The position numbers and the translations under genes are program-made. Positions 1 through 9,694 of a DNA stretch of 64,000 nucleotides are shown here, piece after piece. Position 1 is the first letter of the stretch. The number at the start of each line of letters is the position of its first letter. Source of the stretch: Macrococcoides goetzii. GTDB lineage: Bacteria > Bacillota > Bacilli > Staphylococcales > Staphylococcaceae. The DNA lies in the NCBI RefSeq assembly GCF_002742385.2, contig NZ_MJBI02000002.1, positions 248,001 to 312,000 on the forward strand, written 5' to 3'. The notes beneath the pieces were generated by a model. It saw only the letters and a list, made by a program, of their open reading frames with translations, ran no database searches and was not told where the DNA came from.

Positions 1-9
1 TTGTATTAA

Positions 10-27
10 TTGTGAAAAGAATCACAA
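10..27. promoter_or_regulatory. Rex-box-like operator upstream of lctP-ldh
   Basis: The sequence TTGTGAAAAGAATCACAA is an inverted repeat that matches the staphylococcal Rex site (TTGTGAA, four bases, TTCACAA) at all but one of the 14 defined positions. It lies just upstream of a likely promoter for the lactate permease and lactate dehydrogenase genes. Rex senses NADH/NAD+ and represses fermentative genes in related species, so the context fits. Binding here is inferred. Confidence 0.65.
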
Positions 28-34
28 AAAACAC

Positions 35-63
35 TTGCATATGTTGATAATGCGTTGTAACAT
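35..63 (+). promoter_or_regulatory. Probable sigma-A promoter of lctP-ldh
   Basis: TTGCAT (35-40) and TAACAT (58-63) are separated by 17 bp. They lie 8 bp downstream of the Rex-like site and about 100 bp before the lctP start. The -10 is imperfect and the assignment is a best guess by eye. Confidence 0.4.
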
Positions 64-166
64 ATTAACTGTACTAAGTAGTATCGGTAAAAAACAGATA
101 CAGTTTTCTTTATTTTCATAAACGGTTTATGCTACTTAACGAGAAATTAAGAAAGAAGGAATAGCA

Positions 167-1762
167 ATGTTCGTAAATTCATTTGATCCATTCGGCAATC
201 TAGCTTTATCTGCAATTGTTGCAGCAGTGCCAATTATTTTATTCTTGCTCTGCTTAACATTACTAAAAATGAAAGGTATTAATGCAGCGATTATTACATT
301 GATTGTAACTGCTTTGATTTCGATACTTGTATTTAAGTTACCTGGAGCAGTTGCAACTGGTGGTGTTGCAGAAGGTGTGGTACAAGGATTATTTCCAATC
401 GGCTATATCATTATTATGGCAGTTTGGCTTTATAAAGTTTCTGTTGAAAGTGGAAAATTTCAGATTATCCAGGATTCTATCGCAGGTATTTCAGCTGACC
501 AACGTATACAATTACTTTTAATCGGCTATTGTTTTAATGCATTCTTAGAAGGTGCTGCAGGATTCGGTGTACCAATCGCAATTTGTGCTGTATTACTTGT
601 TCAGTTAGGATTCAAACCGTTACAGGCAGCGATGTTCTGTTTAATTGCAAATGGCGCATCTGGTGCATTTGGAGCGATAGGTATTCCTGTAGGTATAGTA
701 AATACATTAGGTTTAAAAGGTGGCGTAACAGCCATGGATGTTTCACAGATGACGATATTTACTTTACCAATTATTAATATTGCCATTCCTTTCCTTTTAA
801 TCTTTGTATTAGATGGCTTAAAAGGTATTAAAGAAACTTTACCTGCAATACTGATTGCTGGTGTTGTTTATTCAGTAGCACAAGCTGCGATAACATTCTT
901 TATGGGACCAGAATTAGCATCGTTATTACCTGCTTTACTTGCTATGGCAACACTCGCAATTTTCTGTAGCAAATGGCAACCTAAAAACATCTTTAGATTA
1001 TCAAATGATGAAGTTAAAGTTGCAAGACATTCAATCAAAGAAATCGTTTTAGCATGGAGCCCATTTTATCTATTAACTGGTTTTGTATTAGTTTGGAGTT
1101 TACCCGCATTTAAAGCATTATTTTTACCTGGCGGTTTACTAGAGAAGACAATTTTATTATTCCAAATGCCAGGAACTTTCAATGAAACATTACAAAAAGG
1201 TGTAACATTAAAACTGGATTTAATTGGTGCAACAGGAACGGCAATCTTATTAGCTGTATTATTTACAATTATACTTTCACCAAAAATTAATTTAGGACAA
1301 GGTTTCAATCTCTTAGGCAAGACGATTAAAGAATTATGGATTCCAATCATTACAATTTGTGCGATCTTAGCGATTGCAAAATTAACAACTTACGGTGGCT
1401 TAACTGTAGCGATGGGTCAGGCAATTGCTAAAACTGGTTCAATCTTCCCGTTACTTTCACCAATCTTAGGATGGATTGGGGTATTTATGACAGGATCTGT
1501 TGTTAACAACAATGTATTGTTCGCATCAATTCAAGCAACTGCAGGAAGTACAATTGGCACTAATCCAGCATTATTAGTTGCAGCAAATACAGCTGGTGGT
1601 GTTATGGCGAAACTTATCTCACCACAATCAATCGCTATCGCGACAGCTGCTGTTGGGGCAGTTGGTGAAGAATCTAAGTTACTTAGCATGACTTTAAAAT
1701 ATAGTATTGGATTGTTAATATTCGTTTGTATCTGGACATTTGTATTGAGTCTTGTATTGTAG
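167..1762 (+). CDS. lctP: L-lactate permease
   Basis: This is a 531-residue, highly hydrophobic protein of the lactate permease (LctP/LldP) family, full length for the family, with about a dozen predicted membrane segments. It carries lactate with protons across the cytoplasmic membrane. The ATG is preceded by an AAGAAGGAAT ribosome site. It is followed 62 bp later by L-lactate dehydrogenase with no terminator seen between, so the two are probably co-transcribed from the Rex-controlled promoter and couple fermentative lactate production to its export or import. The call rests on family-typical segments such as the conserved GAAGFGVP stretch near residue 128. Confidence 0.93.
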   Translation: MFVNSFDPFGNLALSAIVAAVPIILFLLCLTLLKMKGINAAIITLIVTALISILVFKLPGAVATGGVAEGVVQGLFPIGYIIIMAVWLYKVSVESGKFQIIQDSIAGISADQRIQLLLIGYCFNAFLEGAAGFGVPIAICAVLLVQLGFKPLQAAMFCLIANGASGAFGAIGIPVGIVNTLGLKGGVTAMDVSQMTIFTLPIINIAIPFLLIFVLDGLKGIKETLPAILIAGVVYSVAQAAITFFMGPELASLLPALLAMATLAIFCSKWQPKNIFRLSNDEVKVARHSIKEIVLAWSPFYLLTGFVLVWSLPAFKALFLPGGLLEKTILLFQMPGTFNETLQKGVTLKLDLIGATGTAILLAVLFTIILSPKINLGQGFNLLGKTIKELWIPIITICAILAIAKLTTYGGLTVAMGQAIAKTGSIFPLLSPILGWIGVFMTGSVVNNNVLFASIQATAGSTIGTNPALLVAANTAGGVMAKLISPQSIAIATAAVGAVGEESKLLSMTLKYSIGLLIFVCIWTFVLSLVL

Positions 1763-1800
1763 CAGAAGAATTAAGTAAAAGCATAAATCACTACATTTAA

Positions 1801-2763
<963 letters not shown>

Positions 2764-2787
2764 TAACGTTTAAAATAATATATTTCG

Positions 2788-2816
2788 GGGCATCTGTAAA
2801 CAGATGTCCTTTTTTA
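2788..2816 (+). terminator. Rho-independent terminator after ldh
   Basis: GGCATCTGT and ACAGATGTC form a 9-bp stem (one G-T pair) with a two-base loop, followed by CTTTTTTAT. It closes the lctP-ldh unit. Confidence 0.85.
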
Positions 2817-2834
2817 TGTCATATTGTTGAAAGA

Positions 2835-2854
2835 GTGTATAAAATTCGATACAC
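2835..2854. promoter_or_regulatory. Inverted repeat upstream of the yitT-like gene
   Basis: GTGTAT and ATACAC are separated by 8 bp, in the only intergenic space between the ldh terminator and the YitT-family gene. The left arm merges into a TATAAA that could be a -10 element, so a repressor site overlapping a promoter is possible. The regulator is unknown. Confidence 0.25.
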
Positions 2855-2899
2855 TTACAACCGACTTCAATTATTATTTCATTCTTAAAGGAGGAAAAG

Positions 2900-3751
2900 A
2901 TGAACTATTTTAAAAATTTAAAACTTACCTGGAAATCAGTCTTTTTTGTACTTTTAGGCTCTTTAATATTTTCTCTTGCAGTGAACGTTTTCATTATACC
3001 TGCCAATTTAGGTGAAGGTGGCGTAACGGGGATGTCACTTATCTTCCTATATAGCTTCGGTTGGTCTCCTGCGATTACAACGCTATTAATGAACCTGGTA
3101 TTACTCGCTGTAGGATATAAATTTTTATCGAAACGTTCTATGGCACTGACGATTATTTCTATCGTTGCACTTTCAGTATTTTTAAAAATAACTGAACCGT
3201 TACAACTTCATTTAAAAGAAGTGTTAGTGAGCACGATTTTCGGTGGATTTTTAGTAGGTATTGGTATCGGTATGATCGTGCTTGTAGGAGGTACTACAGC
3301 TGGTACAACGATACTTGCGCGTATTGCCCATAAATACTTAGATGTAAGCACATCTTATGCATTGTTATTCTTTGATTTAATTGTTGTAGCGATTTCATTA
3401 ACTGTTATCCCGGTGGAAAAAGCACTGTTAACAGTTTTAAGTTTATATTTAGGTACTAAATCGATGGATATGATCATAGAAGGATTAAACCCTAAAAAAG
3501 CGATTACGATTATTTCGCAAAATCCGGATCCAATTGCTAAAATGTTAGATGAAGATATTGGTCGCGGCATTACAATACTCAATGGTCGTGGGTATTATAG
3601 TAAAAGAGAGACAGAAGTTCTGTATTGTGTTATTAATAAATTACAACTTACAAAGACAAAGCGTATGATTAAAAAGATTGATGAAAATGCATTTGTTGTC
3701 GTCCATGATGTTCGTGATGTTTTAGGAAATGGTTTTATCAATGAAGATTAA
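2900..3751 (+). CDS. YitT family membrane protein
   Basis: This 283-residue protein has an N-terminal YitT (DUF161) domain with about five to six hydrophobic segments (residues ~15-185) and a C-terminal soluble DUF2179 domain (~residues 200-275) containing GRGITILNGRGYYS. The family is common in Firmicutes and its function is not established. A GGAGG site precedes the ATG. NagB follows 9 bp downstream, so the two are probably co-transcribed. The link with amino-sugar metabolism is positional only. Confidence 0.85.
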   Translation: MNYFKNLKLTWKSVFFVLLGSLIFSLAVNVFIIPANLGEGGVTGMSLIFLYSFGWSPAITTLLMNLVLLAVGYKFLSKRSMALTIISIVALSVFLKITEPLQLHLKEVLVSTIFGGFLVGIGIGMIVLVGGTTAGTTILARIAHKYLDVSTSYALLFFDLIVVAISLTVIPVEKALLTVLSLYLGTKSMDMIIEGLNPKKAITIISQNPDPIAKMLDEDIGRGITILNGRGYYSKRETEVLYCVINKLQLTKTKRMIKKIDENAFVVVHDVRDVLGNGFINED

Positions 3752-3760
3752 GGAGAAATA

Positions 3761-4501
3761 ATGATGGAATTTATTAATTTAGGGAATGCATCACTTGCTG
3801 CTCAATATGTTGCGATTGAATTATTTAGAGAAATCAAGCGTAATCCACATACTAAACTAGGCTTAGCAACTGGTGGTACGATGGAACCTGTATATGCTGA
3901 ATTAGTGAAACTGTTAAAATCAAACCCGGTTGATTTATCTCTTATACAAACATTTAATCTAGATGAATATTTTGAATTAGATAAGCAAAGCCCGAAAAGT
4001 TACCTTTATTACATGAAACATCATTTATTTGATCATATTGATATTAAGCCGGAACAATATTATTTCCCGGATAATGATAGAGAGAATCTGGATGAGGATA
4101 ATAAAGCTTATGATGAATTGATAATGAAAGAACATCCTATTCATCTTCAGTTGCTTGGCATTGGGACGAATGGTCATATAGGTTTTAATGAACCAGGTAC
4201 ACCGTTTACGTCCAATACGAGAATGGTGGACCTTTCAGAAGAAACGATTCGAGCGAATGCAAGATTTTTCGATACAATTGACGAAGTACCTACGCAAGCA
4301 GTGACGATGGGTATAAATACGATTATGCAATCAGATAGAATTATTCTTTTAGCGACCGGAGAAAAGAAACAATCTATCATTCGACAATTATACGATATGA
4401 CACAACCAAATGAAGAAATACCAGCGAGTGTATTACTTAATCACCCAAATGTATTGATTATTACTGATAATGAAGCTTCACCATATAAAAAAGAGGACTA
4501 A
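3761..4501 (+). CDS. nagB: Glucosamine-6-phosphate deaminase
   Basis: This 246-residue cytoplasmic enzyme converts glucosamine-6-phosphate to fructose-6-phosphate plus ammonia, the last step of amino-sugar catabolism. The family signature LGIGTNGHIGFNEPG is present near residues 131-145, and the N-terminal phosphate loop ATGGTMEP and the segment FNLDEYF are intact. Two consecutive ATG codons occur; the AGGAG site suits either, and the second would give the commoner MEF start. Its stop lies inside a terminator shared with the convergent flavoprotein gene. Confidence 0.93.
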   Translation: MMEFINLGNASLAAQYVAIELFREIKRNPHTKLGLATGGTMEPVYAELVKLLKSNPVDLSLIQTFNLDEYFELDKQSPKSYLYYMKHHLFDHIDIKPEQYYFPDNDRENLDEDNKAYDELIMKEHPIHLQLLGIGTNGHIGFNEPGTPFTSNTRMVDLSEETIRANARFFDTIDEVPTQAVTMGINTIMQSDRIILLATGEKKQSIIRQLYDMTQPNEEIPASVLLNHPNVLIITDNEASPYKKED

Positions 4502-4519
4502 TTTAGTCCTCTTTTTTAT
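4488..4519. terminator. Bidirectional terminator between nagB and the flavoprotein gene
   Basis: AAAAGAGGACTA and TAGTCCTCTTTT form a perfect stem around a three-base loop, with T-runs on both strands. It overlaps the last codons of nagB and the stop of the convergent gene. Confidence 0.85.
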
Positions 4520-5553
4520 GATTCAAATAATTTTTTCTTTATCTTTTCATTCTCTTCTTCAAATATCGGATTGTGACTTGAAACGATGCCGTATGATGGT
4601 GCATTTGGATCAAGATACATTTTAATCTGATTAATAGAAGTTGCTGCATCATGAAAGCAACCGATGATTAAGTTTACCTTCGCATCGTGTTTCAAGATGT
4701 CTCCAATAGCATATATCCCTGGGGTATTCGTAGAAGTATTCGCATTTCCTTTAATATAAAAATCATCAACACGTTCAAATTGAACGGTGCTATCATTTAA
4801 TAGCTCGCAGTCCATATGGAAACCATGATTGATAATGACATCGTCGACATCTAAAATTTGTATGGTGTCATCAGTATTATGAATAATTTCAACTTGTTTA
4901 ATTTCGTCCTCATCTGCAATCAGAGAATGAATTGTTTGGTTTGTAATCTTGATTACTCCTAAATCATCTAGTTGACGTACTGTTTCTTCGTGCCCTTTAA
5001 AATCCTCTTTACGACATATAATATGAACACTTTTTGCAATAGGAGCGATATCATGTGCCCAATCAACTGCGGCATTTCCACCCCCCGAAATAAGTACACG
5101 CTTATCTTTAAAGCGTTTTAAAGAAGGGACTACATAATGTAGATTATTGACTTCATATCGATCTGCACCTTCAATATCCAGTTTAATCGGTTTGATAATA
5201 CCGGAACCCACTGCCACGATAACGGTTTTAGAGTGATAAGACTTGTCGCTCGTTTCGACGATGAAATGATAGTCATTTTCTTTTTTTATATCGGTAACGA
5301 CGGTGTTTAATATGACTTCAGGATTAAATGTAGTACCTTGTTTAATCAAATTCTGCATAATCTCTGCTGCAGGTTGAGGAGGAATCCCGCCAGCATCCCA
5401 AACAATTTTCTCTGGGAAAAGATTAAGTTTTCCACCTAAAGTATTGTTCTGATCAATGATACGAACTTTCAAACCGCGTAATCCTGCATAAAAAGCAGCA
5501 TAAAGTCCCGCAGGTCCACCACCGATTATCGTTATATCTAATAATTGCTTCAT
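4516..5553 (-). CDS. Ferredoxin-NADP reductase-like flavoprotein (YumC type)
   Basis: This is a 345-residue FAD- and NAD(P)-binding protein of the thioredoxin-reductase fold. It has an N-terminal FAD motif GGGPAGLYAAFYAG (~residues 11-24), a second dinucleotide motif SGGGNAAVDWA (~155-166) and a C-terminal GIYAIGD segment. The redox-active CxxC pair of true thioredoxin reductases is absent, which points to the ferredoxin-NADP+ reductase (YumC/TrxB2) branch. An AGGGAG site precedes the ATG. It is divergent from fhuCBG and shares a Fur box with it, so iron-dependent control and a role in reducing iron-siderophore or ferredoxin partners are plausible inferences. Confidence 0.82.
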   Translation of the reverse strand: MKQLLDITIIGGGPAGLYAAFYAGLRGLKVRIIDQNNTLGGKLNLFPEKIVWDAGGIPPQPAAEIMQNLIKQGTTFNPEVILNTVVTDIKKENDYHFIVETSDKSYHSKTVIVAVGSGIIKPIKLDIEGADRYEVNNLHYVVPSLKRFKDKRVLISGGGNAAVDWAHDIAPIAKSVHIICRKEDFKGHEETVRQLDDLGVIKITNQTIHSLIADEDEIKQVEIIHNTDDTIQILDVDDVIINHGFHMDCELLNDSTVQFERVDDFYIKGNANTSTNTPGIYAIGDILKHDAKVNLIIGCFHDAATSINQIKMYLDPNAPSYGIVSSHNPIFEEENEKIKKKLFES

Positions 5554-5614
5554 AATTTATATCTCCCTAATTATCTTGCATTGTAAGTTATTATACTATA
5601 AAATATAACAGTAT

Positions 5615-5629
5615 TGATAATGATTATCA
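5615..5629. promoter_or_regulatory. Fur box (7-1-7)
   Basis: TGATAATGATTATCA is a perfect 7-1-7 Fur inverted repeat in the divergent space between the flavoprotein gene and fhuC. In related bacteria Fur with Fe2+ represses fhuCBG. One site could control both directions. Confidence 0.85.
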
Positions 5630-5699
5630 ATTATATGAGAGTGATTATGATTTATGGTAGGAAATATTTTGTTATGGAAAATATGAAAGAAGGATATAT

Positions 5700-6512
5700 A
5701 TGAATCGATTAGAAGGTAAGCAGATTACCATTAACTACGGAGAAAGAGACATCATTAAAAATTTAGATGTATCTATTCCTGATAAAAAAGTGACATCTAT
5801 TATTGGGCCGAATGGATGCGGAAAATCAACGTTATTAAAAGCATTGTCAAGAATATTAAACGTAGCGCATGGTGAGGTTGTATTAGATGGAAAGAATATT
5901 CATCAGCAACCGACTAAAGAGGTTGCTAAAAAGATTGCAATCCTACCGCAATCACCTGATGTTGCTGATGGATTAAGTGTTTATGAACTGATTAGTTATG
6001 GTAGATTTCCTTATCAGAAAGGTTTCGGTAGACTTACTCAGCTTGATCATCAGGAAATTGAATGGGCGATGCGTGTTACAGGTACAACAGACTTCAAAGA
6101 TAAGAATGTTAATGATTTAAGCGGTGGACAACGACAACGTGTATGGATTGCTATGGCTTTAGCCCAGAAGACAGATATTATTTTTCTTGATGAACCAACA
6201 ACATACCTGGATATTTCGCATCAGCTAGAAATTTTAGAACTTGTTAGAGATTTAAATGAACAGGAGAATTGTACGATTATTATGGTTCTCCATGATATTA
6301 ATCAGGCAGTTCGATTTTCTGATCATATTATTGCAATGAAAGATGGGAATATCATTGAGCAAGGAGATACGATGAATGTTTTGACTAAAGATGTCTTAGA
6401 AGAAGTATTTAATATAGATGCAGAACTCAGCGTAGATCCACGAAATGGAAAACCGATGCTTGTAACGTATGATTTATTATGCAAGCACTATAGTAGGGAT
6501 TCAGATGAATAA
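5700..6512 (+). CDS. fhuC: Ferric hydroxamate ABC transporter ATP-binding protein
   Basis: This 270-residue ABC ATPase powers siderophore import. It shows Walker A GPNGCGKST (~residues 36-44), a Q-loop, the signature LSGGQ (~140) and Walker B IIFLDEP (~160). The sequence closely resembles staphylococcal FhuC as I remember it, including the stretches LPQSPDVADGLS and SYGRFPYQKGFGRL. In staphylococci FhuC is shared by several siderophore importers. It begins a three-gene operon with overlapping permease genes behind a Fur box. No siderophore-binding lipoprotein gene lies next to it. Confidence 0.93.
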   Translation: MNRLEGKQITINYGERDIIKNLDVSIPDKKVTSIIGPNGCGKSTLLKALSRILNVAHGEVVLDGKNIHQQPTKEVAKKIAILPQSPDVADGLSVYELISYGRFPYQKGFGRLTQLDHQEIEWAMRVTGTTDFKDKNVNDLSGGQRQRVWIAMALAQKTDIIFLDEPTTYLDISHQLEILELVRDLNEQENCTIIMVLHDINQAVRFSDHIIAMKDGNIIEQGDTMNVLTKDVLEEVFNIDAELSVDPRNGKPMLVTYDLLCKHYSRDSDE

Positions 6513-7521
6513 ACAAAGTACATTTTTAAATAAGCGATATATATTTTCCGGGAAATTGTACATCGTCATTCCTTTGCTTCTTCTTTTATTGCTGGCAATG
6601 TTAATTGTTTCATTTATGTTGGGTGTAAATAACTATAGTTTTCAAACAATATATGATGCGCTATTTCATTATCGAGATATTTCTGAACATAATATAATTC
6701 GTGATATACGTATGCCTAGAGAAATAGCTGCCATGCTTGTCGGGATGAGTCTTGCTTGTACTGGTGCAGTGATGCAGGGAGTGACTAAGAATCCTTTGGC
6801 AGATCCTGCTTTAATCGGACTTAATTCAGGAGCAGCTTTAGGTATTAGTATTTTATTTGCATTTACGCGTGGAGCGAACTTTTTTGCGATTATACTGGCT
6901 GGTTTTATCGGTGCAATTGTTGGAGGAACCATTGTATTGATACTCGGTTTAAGTAAAAAAGGTGGCTTTAATACGATGCGTATTATATTAGCTGGTGCGG
7001 CCGTTAGTAGTTTGTTATTAGCGATTGCTGAAGGGATTTCGTTATATTTTAGAACGAATCAAAGTTCGATGCTTTGGTCTAGTGGTGGTGTTGCTGGTAC
7101 GACCTGGACACAACTAAAATATGCATCCCCGATAATATTAATTGTTATCATCTTCGTACTGCTTATCGGTCATAAGCTTACTGTGTTATCTTTAGGTGAT
7201 GAAATGGCACAAGGTTTAGGAGTCAATTTAACGTCGATAAGAATTATATTCTCATTATTAACGATGGTTTTAGCCGGTGTCGCAGTGGCAATGGCAGGTT
7301 CCTTAGCATTTGTTGGATTGATGATTCCGCATATTGCACGTCTTTTAGTTGGCGTAGATTATAGGAAGCTGCTACCTGTCGCAACGCTTTTAGGTGGTAT
7401 ATTTCTTGTTTGCGCTGATATACTGGCACGCATGATGGGAGAGTCTCCAGTAGGTGCAATCATTTCAATTATAGGTGTACCTTTCTTTATATATCTCGTA
7501 AGAAAGGTAGGTATTTCATAA
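6505..7521 (+). CDS. fhuB: Iron-hydroxamate ABC transporter permease FhuB
   Basis: This FecCD-family permease has about 338 residues and roughly ten hydrophobic segments. I chose the ATG at 6505, because AGGGA lies just before it and the protein then begins MNKQST, rather than the ATG 36 bp upstream inside fhuC. It overlaps the end of fhuC by 8 bp. The conserved loop QGVTKNPLADPALIG (~residues 86-100) and the motif FVGLMIPHIAR, which contacts the ATPase, are both present. It partners FhuG to form the membrane channel. Confidence 0.9.
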   Translation: MNKQSTFLNKRYIFSGKLYIVIPLLLLLLLAMLIVSFMLGVNNYSFQTIYDALFHYRDISEHNIIRDIRMPREIAAMLVGMSLACTGAVMQGVTKNPLADPALIGLNSGAALGISILFAFTRGANFFAIILAGFIGAIVGGTIVLILGLSKKGGFNTMRIILAGAAVSSLLLAIAEGISLYFRTNQSSMLWSSGGVAGTTWTQLKYASPIILIVIIFVLLIGHKLTVLSLGDEMAQGLGVNLTSIRIIFSLLTMVLAGVAVAMAGSLAFVGLMIPHIARLLVGVDYRKLLPVATLLGGIFLVCADILARMMGESPVGAIISIIGVPFFIYLVRKVGIS

Positions 7522-8519
7522 TGCACACTAAAACTAAAAATGTGTTTATATCATCTATTTTAATTATTATTTTGTTTGTAATCATTACGGTAAGTATGAC
7601 TGTTGGAGACTTTAAAATGTCTCCATTACAATTTATAAAAACATTATTTGGTATGGGGAATGAAACAGATACGATGGTGCTCTATGAATTTCGTATGCCA
7701 AGATTACTTGTAACGATATTATGTGGTGCTGCACTTAGTTTAAGTGGTGCACTACTGCAAAGTATTACTAAAAATCCACTGGCAGATCCAGGTATTATAG
7801 GGATAAACGCAGGCAGTGGCTTCTTTATTGCATTGCTGATGATATTCATGCCGGTCGACAGCAGTAATTTTGTATATGTACTGCCGCTATTTAGTTTGAT
7901 TGGTGGTCTGATTACAGCGGCGACAGTATTTCTATTGAGTAGTTCTAAACGTGGTTTAAATCCGATGCAAATGATTCTTATCGGGGTTGGGTTGTCTACT
8001 GCATTGAGTGGTGCGATGATTATGATGACATCGAAATTTAATAAAGAAGATGTTGAATTTATCTCTAAATGGCTAGGTGGTAATATATGGGGTGATACAT
8101 GGCCATTTGTCTGGATGATTATTATAGTATTAATTATCACGATACCTATCCTTTTGCTGAAACTAGATATACTAAATATTCTTAATACCCATGAACATAT
8201 TTCAACAGGTCTTGGCATAAGGATTAACAGAGAAAGATTAGTAATTCTGATTATTTCTGTAATGTTGTGTGCAAGCGCGGTTTCAATTTGTGGTAGTATA
8301 GCATTCGTGGGTTTGATTGCACCTCATATTGCGCGACAACTGGTTGGACCTAGACATCAAATTTTTATACCAATTACGTTATTATTAGGTGCGATACTTC
8401 TTAGTTGTGCTGATACATTAGGACGTCTTTTAATTGAACCAGCTGGTATGCCTGCAGGGATTATTGTCAGTGTACTCGGAGCACCATATTTCTTATATTT
8501 AATGAGAAGAAGATTGTAA
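7521..8519 (+). CDS. fhuG: Iron-hydroxamate ABC transporter permease FhuG
   Basis: This second FecCD-family permease has 332 residues. It starts one base before the end of the previous gene (ATAATG overlap), which suggests translational coupling. The FecCD hallmarks QSITKNPLADPGIIG (~residues 83-97) and FVGLIAPHIARQLVG (~270-285) are clear. It has about nine to ten membrane segments. A terminator follows, closing the fhuCBG operon. Confidence 0.9.
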   Translation: MHTKTKNVFISSILIIILFVIITVSMTVGDFKMSPLQFIKTLFGMGNETDTMVLYEFRMPRLLVTILCGAALSLSGALLQSITKNPLADPGIIGINAGSGFFIALLMIFMPVDSSNFVYVLPLFSLIGGLITAATVFLLSSSKRGLNPMQMILIGVGLSTALSGAMIMMTSKFNKEDVEFISKWLGGNIWGDTWPFVWMIIIVLIITIPILLLKLDILNILNTHEHISTGLGIRINRERLVILIISVMLCASAVSICGSIAFVGLIAPHIARQLVGPRHQIFIPITLLLGAILLSCADTLGRLLIEPAGMPAGIIVSVLGAPYFLYLMRRRL

Positions 8520-8525
8520 TGTAAT

Positions 8526-8561
8526 AAAAGGTGCATTTTCAAAAAGGAAATGTGCCTTTTT
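8526..8561 (+). terminator. Terminator after fhuG
   Basis: AAAGGTGCATTT pairs with AAATGTGCCTTT (one G-T pair) around a short A-rich loop, followed by a T-run. Confidence 0.8.
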
Positions 8562-8620
8562 ATGCTTGCTATTAAGATAAATGGGAATAAGAAAAGAAAT
8601 AGTGTGGAAGGGTGACAGAA

Positions 8621-9685
8621 ATGGAAAAGCATCCATTAATAAGAGCATATGAAACATTTATTAGAAATAGGTCGTTAAACAAAATAGGCATTATTGGACA
8701 ACCAGATGCAGGTAAAAGTGCACTGATTAATGCGCTCTGTCCATCTAAAGCACATACATCAGTGCATACTGATGCTACATTAGAGACAACTGCTTATCCA
8801 TTTAATGATTATGGATTTTTAGTAGATTTTCCTGGGGTAGGTACAGAGGAAGTGACTGTTCAGAAATATAAAAAGATTATTCAGAATGAAGCGGCGATTG
8901 AACATTATTTTTATATTTTTTCCAGTAAAATTAAAGAAGTAGATATTGAGATGATTAAATATTTAAGTAAACAAGAAAAGATGATAACTTTCATCTACAA
9001 TAAAGTTGATGCATTAATCGATGTGAATGGTGAAGATGATAAAGAAATATTGATGCGTGATAAAGATACTGAATTAAAAGTAACTTTAAAGCCATATATT
9101 AAGACACCACTCAAATATCATTTTACGAGTGTCTTAGATGATACAGGAATAGAAACACTTAAACTACATATTGAAAGTATATTTGAAGAGGAACAAAAAG
9201 AATATATGCTTAGATATAATGATGCATCGTATCTTGAAAGTTATTTGAATTACAAAGTTAACTCATCATTCCCAAAACTCTTTACTCCAAGCTTCAAAAA
9301 AATTGTCTTAAAAGAAAACTTTAAAGTTATAGAGCGTACTATTATGACCCACTTTAAAATTCAAGAAGATGATATTATGGAACGTCGAAAAGAATGGATT
9401 GATATAGATAAATTTGTCCGTGAGTTTGAAGAAATGAAAGAAAAAGATAAAAATAATGGGCTGTCTCAACTGATGGAGTTTACAAAAATTGTGCAATTAA
9501 TTAGAACATCGTTTAAAATGAAAAGTATCAATCCGGTAACAGTTGCAGTATCATCAATCGTTGAAATGGGACTGAACAATACTTTTCCAATATTTCAAGC
9601 AATTGCTAAATATGTTGAAGAAATTAAACAGATTGCCCGTGAAGTGATAGAAGATGACCAAAAACAAAATAATAATGCACAATAG
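8621..9685 (+). CDS. P-loop GTPase of unknown role
   Basis: This protein of about 354 residues has an N-terminal GTPase domain: G1 GQPDAGKSA (~residues 26-34), G3 DFPGVG (~69-74) and G4 NKVD. The C-terminal half is charged and helical, with a hydrophobic stretch near the end. It resembles the IRG/HSR1 or Era-like class of TRAFAC GTPases but I do not recognise a specific family. The ATG at 8621 is preferred because AAGGGTGA sits 6-8 bp before it; the upstream GTG at 8612 lies inside that site. It is 9 bp from the alpha-glucosidase gene and probably co-transcribed with it. Confidence 0.75.
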   Translation: MEKHPLIRAYETFIRNRSLNKIGIIGQPDAGKSALINALCPSKAHTSVHTDATLETTAYPFNDYGFLVDFPGVGTEEVTVQKYKKIIQNEAAIEHYFYIFSSKIKEVDIEMIKYLSKQEKMITFIYNKVDALIDVNGEDDKEILMRDKDTELKVTLKPYIKTPLKYHFTSVLDDTGIETLKLHIESIFEEEQKEYMLRYNDASYLESYLNYKVNSSFPKLFTPSFKKIVLKENFKVIERTIMTHFKIQEDDIMERRKEWIDIDKFVREFEEMKEKDKNNGLSQLMEFTKIVQLIRTSFKMKSINPVTVAVSSIVEMGLNNTFPIFQAIAKYVEEIKQIAREVIEDDQKQNNNAQ

Positions 9686-9694
9686 GAGGTCGCT

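Noticed and set aside
7682-8218. 178-codon open frame antisense to fhuG
   Set aside because: It is a mirror of a long hydrophobic gene, has no ribosome site, and the plus-strand FecCD protein is unambiguous.
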